A stretch of 64,000 bases of DNA from Sphingomonadales bacterium (GTDB lineage: Bacteria > Pseudomonadota > Alphaproteobacteria > SMXS01), in NCBI GenBank assembly GCA_022844405.1, contig JALHLV010000017.1, forward strand, positions 1 through 64,000. The letters run 5' to 3'. The notes beneath the pieces were generated by a model. The model did no database searches, was not told the DNA's origin, and saw only the letters and a program-made list of their open reading frames with translations. Numbering within the stretch: position 1 is the stretch's first letter; each line of letters opens with the position of its first letter. Below, piece by piece: positions 60,286 through 64,000 of the stretch. A program made the translations under genes and the position numbers.

Positions 60286-60670
60286 AGAACCCCCCTCCAA
60301 AACCCCCACGGCTTCGTTAGCGTCGTAAGGCATATCATTGCGTGCTTCGAGCGGCAATGGAATTTTTCGTGTCAGCGCACCCGCGGCCAGCCCCTAACAG
60401 GAGAATATCGCTGAGTTTTTTTCAAACCGGTGCGGCCGCCGCAGGCCCCGGCGGAGGACCTGCGGCGGGACCCGGCCAGTGGTTACGGAATCACAACAAT
60501 CCAGCAGGTCTCGCCGGCGGCGAAAAAATTCCAAGCCAGTCAGACGGAAAGATCGCAGGGATGGCGCCCGCGTCCCCATCGCGCACCTTGCGCCATCGCC
60601 GGAGCCTGCTGGTTGATTTGTCGCTCGGCGGGTCGCACATACACCGCAACGGCTTTTTTTGGGGAATCGC
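60286..60670. other. 385-bp divergent intergenic region, subunit-like gene / SNase-like gene
   Basis: Contains the leftward leader with GGAGGGGGG ribosome site, a short GC-rich palindrome CGCAGG/CCTGCG and a T7 then GGGG run just before the rightward ATG (60654-60665). No gene or recognised binding site. The likely promoters of both operons lie here but -35/-10 elements are not clear. Confidence 0.5.
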
Positions 60671-61228
60671 ATGAGTATGCGGGGATTGCTGACGGGGACG
60701 CTGACCGCGGTCCTTCTGGCGCTGGGCGCGGCGAGCGCGTGGGCCGACCAGACCGGCACCGCCAACGTCATCGACGGCGAGACGATCGAGATGCAAGGGC
60801 AGGTCGTAAAGCTGTTCGGCATCGACGCGCTCGAGGCCGATCAAATCTGCCTGAGCGGCAATAGGCCATGGCCCTGCGGCGAGGAGTCGGGCCGGTCGCT
60901 GTCGGCGCTGATCGGCGGCCAGCCGCTCCGCTGCCAGACGATTCGCAATGTGGGCGGTTACGTCCTCGCCACCTGCGACCTGAACGGGGAGGACCTTGCC
61001 GCATGGATGGTGGCCAATGGCTGGGCCTTCGCCGACCGGTCGGCGAGCGGCGAGTACGCCCCCCATGAGGAAACCGCGCAGAGCGCTCGTCACGGCGTCT
61101 GGAGCGGCGAGTATGTCGCCCCCTGGGACTGGCGCGAGGGCAAGCGCCTGAAGCTGCCGCAGACCCCGCAGACCGAGGAGCAGGACGACGGCCTGCCGGA
61201 CGACGGTCCGCTCAACATGGCGCCCTGA
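60671..61228 (+). CDS. secreted SNase-fold (thermonuclease family) protein, catalytic residues changed
   Basis: 185 aa from ATG 60671. Signal peptide ending AWA, then an SNase-like OB fold: VIDGETIEMQGQVVKLFGIDALEADQ, PLRCQTIRNVGGYVLATCDLNGEDLAAWMVANGWAF, the order of the staphylococcal nuclease core. Compared with nuclease: Asp21-type D is kept in IDGETI, Asp40 and Glu43 kept (GIDALE), but Arg35 is Lys (VKLFG) and the Arg87 position (YGR in nuclease) is Tyr (GGYVLA). Nuclease activity is therefore doubtful. C-terminal tail rich in acidic residues. Encoded divergently from the subunit-like gene. Confidence 0.8.
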   Translation: MSMRGLLTGTLTAVLLALGAASAWADQTGTANVIDGETIEMQGQVVKLFGIDALEADQICLSGNRPWPCGEESGRSLSALIGGQPLRCQTIRNVGGYVLATCDLNGEDLAAWMVANGWAFADRSASGEYAPHEETAQSARHGVWSGEYVAPWDWREGKRLKLPQTPQTEEQDDGLPDDGPLNMAP

Positions 61229-62164
61229 TCACACGACGCGGTTGAGCAGCGCCTCGCCGCCACGCAGCCGGCGGCAGTTCTCCATGGCGATGCGAATGCT
61301 GCGGTCGAGCGTCTCGGGCGTCAGCCAGGCCACATGCGGCGCCACGATCACGTTATCCATGGAGAACAACGGGTTGGAGGCCGGCGCCGGCTCGGTGGCG
61401 AAGACGTCCAGCCCGGCGGCGCGAATCCGTCCGGACCGGAGCGCCGCGACCAGCGCCGGTTCGTCGACCAGGCCGCCGCGCGCCGTGTTGACCAGCACCG
61501 CGCCCGGCTTCATCCGCGCGATGCTATCGGCATCGATCAGCTGCGCGGTGGCGGCGGTCAACGGGACGTGCAGCGAGACCACATCCGACCGGGCGAGCAG
61601 CTCGCCGAGCGGAAGCCAGCCGTCGCCGCCCGCCGTGCGCGAGGTGTGGACGACCTGCGCGCCGAGCGCCCGGAGCACCGGCGCCAGCAACCTGGGGATG
61701 GCGCCGTAGCCCACCAGCCCGACCGTGCGGCCGCCCAGTTCGCCCATACGGTCGAAGGCATCGGCGTCCATGCGCCAGCCCTGTCCCTCGCGGGTCTGGC
61801 GGTCGACCGTCACGGCGCGCCGGAGCGCCGCCAGCATCAGCAGCAGCGCGGCCTCGGCTACCGCCTGGCTGTTGCTTCCCGGCATGTTGCAGACGGCGGC
61901 GCCATGGGCGCGGGCGGCGTCGAGGTCGATGGTATTGACGCCGACGCCGATCTTCTGGATCAGCCGCAGCCGGGGCGCGGCGGCGATCACCGCCGCGGTC
62001 ACCGGCTCCAGCACATGCAGCAGCGCGTCGGCGTCTTCCATCTCGCGGGCGAACGCGGGGCGGTCATCCTCGTCGACGACGGCGAGCGACAGCCATGCCG
62101 GCCGCGCCGCCTCGAGTTGGGCGCGGAATCCGGTGCTGGCGCGGTATTGCAGGACGGCCTTCAA
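61229..62164 (-). CDS. D-2-hydroxyacid dehydrogenase family protein
   Basis: 311 aa. NAD domain with GLVGYGAIPRLLAPVLRALG (the G-x-G-x-x-G variant), LVNTARGGLVDEPALVAAL (catalytic Arg) and PHVAWLTPET (catalytic His), and the substrate domain ending with catalytic region. It reduces 2-oxoacids or oxidises D-2-hydroxyacids at NAD(P); glyoxylate/hydroxypyruvate and phosphoglycerate types cannot be separated here. Its start (ATG 62164) overlaps the stop of the CMD gene by ATGA, so they are translated together. Confidence 0.92.
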   Translation of the reverse strand: MKAVLQYRASTGFRAQLEAARPAWLSLAVVDEDDRPAFAREMEDADALLHVLEPVTAAVIAAAPRLRLIQKIGVGVNTIDLDAARAHGAAVCNMPGSNSQAVAEAALLLMLAALRRAVTVDRQTREGQGWRMDADAFDRMGELGGRTVGLVGYGAIPRLLAPVLRALGAQVVHTSRTAGGDGWLPLGELLARSDVVSLHVPLTAATAQLIDADSIARMKPGAVLVNTARGGLVDEPALVAALRSGRIRAAGLDVFATEPAPASNPLFSMDNVIVAPHVAWLTPETLDRSIRIAMENCRRLRGGEALLNRVV

Positions 62165-62817
62165 GCCGGCTTCGACCAGGCGCGGCCCGCCCAGTCTTGC
62201 ACACCGGGGCCGTCCGGCATGGGGACCTCCTCGATTCGCTCGGGCACGTCGTCATATTCCAGCCGCAGCGCCCGGCACATGGTGGCGTGCAGGGTGTAGC
62301 CGCAGACATGGTAGGTCAGTTCGAGAATGTCCTCGTCGCTCATCAGCGCCTGGAGCGCCTCGAACACGCCGTCCGGCGTCCGGCCACGGTCGTAGACCAG
62401 GCAGTCGGCGTAGGCCAGCACCGCCCGTTCCAGCGGCGTCCATACATCGGCCACCGCCCAATGGGGAATCGCCGCGATCTTTTCCTCGGCAAGGCCGTTC
62501 TTACGGCCCGCCTTGCAGTGCTGCGAGAACACGAACTGGCTGCCGGTGGCGAATCCCGCGCGCAGGATGCCGATCTCGCGAATCGCCGGGTCCAGCTTGC
62601 TGATGGAGCTGTCGGCGAACATGCCGAACATGGCGAAATGGGCGGTGGCGTGGCTGAAGATGGCCGGACGCAGCGCGAACACGGTCCACCAGTTGCCCGG
62701 CGTGCCTGTGGCCGTGCCGGGCTCGGCGACCGGATCGCGGCCGGGGAACAGGGCGTCATAGTATTTCAGCACCTCGGGCGCGGCCTTGGCGCGCGGCACC
62801 TGGCGAAGTCTCGGCAT
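62161..62817 (-). CDS. carboxymuconolactone decarboxylase/AhpD-like family protein
   Basis: 218 aa from ATG 62817, chosen over an upstream ATG at 62853. Helical protein with EIGILRAGFATGSQFVFSQHCKAG (the CMD-family signature region E....R.G...G....QH....; single Cys in SQHCKAG instead of the AhpD CxxC) and SDEDILELTYHVCGY. CMD relatives are decarboxylases or, with a CxxC pair, peroxidases; the lack of CxxC argues against peroxidase. Coupled by ATGA to a D-2-hydroxyacid dehydrogenase gene. Confidence 0.85.
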   Translation of the reverse strand: MPRLRQVPRAKAAPEVLKYYDALFPGRDPVAEPGTATGTPGNWWTVFALRPAIFSHATAHFAMFGMFADSSISKLDPAIREIGILRAGFATGSQFVFSQHCKAGRKNGLAEEKIAAIPHWAVADVWTPLERAVLAYADCLVYDRGRTPDGVFEALQALMSDEDILELTYHVCGYTLHATMCRALRLEYDDVPERIEEVPMPDGPGVQDWAGRAWSKPA

Positions 62818-62915
62818 GGTCGATCTCCCGTTTGCGGCGACGGCTGCGAGCATAGAGCGGACCGGCGCGGATGATCCAGGCGATGCGACGGCGCCCGCCC
62901 GACAAACTGCCGCTC

Positions 62916-64000
62916 TCAGGGCCCCCGCAGCGCGAAGTCCCTGAGCAGCCGGACGGCGAGGCGGACCAGTTCGGCCTGGGTGCTGGTCTGGGTCCGCGCC
63001 AGCGCCGTGCGCAGATGGAACCGGGCGGTGTGGATGGTGACGCCGTTGCCCTCGGCGAAGGATTTAAGGTCGTCGTCCGCCACCAACGCCGCGACCAGGC
63101 GGGCGGCGCCGGGCGTGAGGCCGAGCGCTGACTGCAAGACGGCGGCGGCATCTCGGGGGCGCCGGTCCGGATCGTGGATCAGCACGATCGCCCGGCCGGC
63201 GCCGAACGGTGCGGCGAACCAGTCGTCGCCCGCCGACGGCGCGGGCGCGACCAGCAGCGCATAGCCGGGAGCCGTGTCCGGGCGCGGCACCACCATCGCG
63301 CCGCCGGCGCCGCCGCGGCCGACACCGGCGATCAACCCCGCCAACTGGCCCCGCGCCACGGCCGGTCCGATCGCCAGCCGGCCGCCCCGGTCGAGGCCGA
63401 TGCCGTCGTTGCGGCGGAAGACGGCACGGGCCGACTGGTTGGCAAAGGCCAGCCCACCCGTGGCATCGAGCAGCACGACGCCCGCGTCCAGCCGGTCGAT
63501 GACGTCCTCGAACCTCTGGGACCGCGCCTCGAGGCCGACGAACGAGCGGCGCAACTGGAACGCGCGGACCAGGTGCGGCAGGATGTGCTCGAGGTCCGTG
63601 ATATCCTCGCTGTCGAACGGCGCCCGGCCCTCGCTGCGGTGCAGCCCGAGCAGGGCGAAGCGAGTCTTGTCGGCAAACAGCGCGGCCCCCAGCGTCTCGG
63701 TGAAGCCGTTGGGCCGGTAAAATTCGTTCCAGAACAGGCAGGACTCCTTGAAATCCGGGGCAAACATGCGGTCGGTCATCGACGCCGTGCCCCTCGGCAG
63801 CAACGCGAAGGCGCGCGGCGCCGGATCGAGCGCGGCGACCTCCCGGTAGCGTTCCGCAAGGCCCGCGCTCCAGGCGCCGCTGGTAAGCACCAGATCCGAG
63901 GCCGGAGACTGCAGGTCGAAGAGCACAAACGCGCCGCCGTCGCAATCGTACCGGGCGCCGAGGCCGTCAAGCGCCTTATCGAGCGCGCTCCCGTCGGTCA
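62916..64000 (-). CDS. LuxR-family (HTH) transcriptional regulator, N-terminus outside the window
   Basis: At least 361 codons, frame open to the window edge, so the start is beyond 64000. The long N-terminal part (from LGARYDCDGGAFVLFDL to about 280) is PAS/autoinducer-like in texture (VVLLDATGGLAFANQSARAV, a PAS-like strand), and the C-terminal 65 residues are a LuxR-type HTH: LTPGAARLVAALVADDDLKS, EGNGVTIHTARFHLRTALAR, STQAELVRLAVRLL. It regulates transcription by DNA binding; the signal is unknown. A neighbouring leftward pair (CMD/D-2-HDH) could be its target operon. Confidence 0.85.
   Translation of the reverse strand, partial: TDGSALDKALDGLGARYDCDGGAFVLFDLQSPASDLVLTSGAWSAGLAERYREVAALDPAPRAFALLPRGTASMTDRMFAPDFKESCLFWNEFYRPNGFTETLGAALFADKTRFALLGLHRSEGRAPFDSEDITDLEHILPHLVRAFQLRRSFVGLEARSQRFEDVIDRLDAGVVLLDATGGLAFANQSARAVFRRNDGIGLDRGGRLAIGPAVARGQLAGLIAGVGRGGAGGAMVVPRPDTAPGYALLVAPAPSAGDDWFAAPFGAGRAIVLIHDPDRRPRDAAAVLQSALGLTPGAARLVAALVADDDLKSFAEGNGVTIHTARFHLRTALARTQTSTQAELVRLAVRLLRDFALRGP

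Noticed and set aside
1-64000. CRISPR arrays, tRNA, rRNA, integrases or insertion sequences
   Set aside because: None seen: no regularly spaced direct repeats, no cloverleaf recognised and no transposase or integrase motifs in the translated frames; a tRNA scan would still be needed to exclude an unrecognised tRNA.

Overview
The window reads as a chromosomal segment of a high-GC (by eye roughly two-thirds G+C) Gram-negative alphaproteobacterium. The evidence is codon bias, GTG/TTG starts, an outer membrane (TamA/TamB, lipoproteins, a MacAB-type efflux system), PHA metabolism (phasin), the class-wide cluster histone-deacetylase-like / xseB / ispA / dxs / tlyA, and a CsgG/HfaB-type export protein. 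I cannot name the genus. No rRNA, tRNA, CRISPR array, prophage or insertion sequence was recognised.

Layout. 1-3.6 kb: end of macA, macB and an outer-membrane efflux lipoprotein. 3.7-8.6 kb: an AT-richer GFA-family gene, then leftward genes for a YdgA/DUF945 protein with a 42-aa translationally coupled membrane peptide, and a coupled FAD-linked oxidase/Sua5 pair. 8.7-15.8 kb: MBL hydrolase, acyl-CoA ligase, orphan antitoxin-like gene, histone-deacetylase-like enzyme, xseB, ispA, dxs. 16-20.4 kb: tlyA, a two-gene ABC exporter, a RumA/RlmD-type RNA methyltransferase. 20.5-23.4 kb leftward: a pair of paralogous cytochrome-like proteins (one has lost its heme ligands), aroC, fabI. 23.6-33.8 kb: a CsgG-like protein with an SH3-like tail, a surface lipoprotein, pdxH, a CDF transporter, an ArsC/Spx-like protein, a DUF4153 membrane protein, SDR, His-rich and TPR-like unknowns, a crotonase, GST. 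33.9-39.5 kb: FAD oxidoreductase, nitroreductase, nadC/nadA, persulfide dioxygenase-rhodanese fusion. 39.6-51.5 kb: a gene for a 1,741-aa secreted repeat protein divergent from tamA-tamB. 51.6-56.8 kb: GST, amidohydrolase, phasin, acyl-CoA carboxylase beta subunit, a PPi-type phosphofructokinase. 56.9-60.3 kb: a three-gene leftward cluster for an Asn/Gln-rich secreted protein, a lipoprotein that fuses a CsgG/HfaB domain to OmpA, and an unknown secreted protein. 60.7-64 kb: a degenerate SNase-fold protein, D-2-hydroxyacid dehydrogenase, CMD-family protein, truncated LuxR-type regulator.

The most interesting material is a probable curli/holdfast-like surface-fibre system. The 56.9-60.3 kb cluster pairs a subunit-like protein with a CsgG-type export lipoprotein anchored to peptidoglycan. 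The distant 1,741-aa protein carries about 18 copies of a motif (NxxxAxAxGNxxxN) also present in the small subunit-like protein, with N/Q positions recurring as in curlins. That the two loci act together is inference.

A second theme is intergenic repeats. Four copies of an approximately 112-117 bp imperfect palindrome and a half copy sit 3' of or between genes, and a nested composite palindrome with perfect 32-bp arms lies upstream of nadA.
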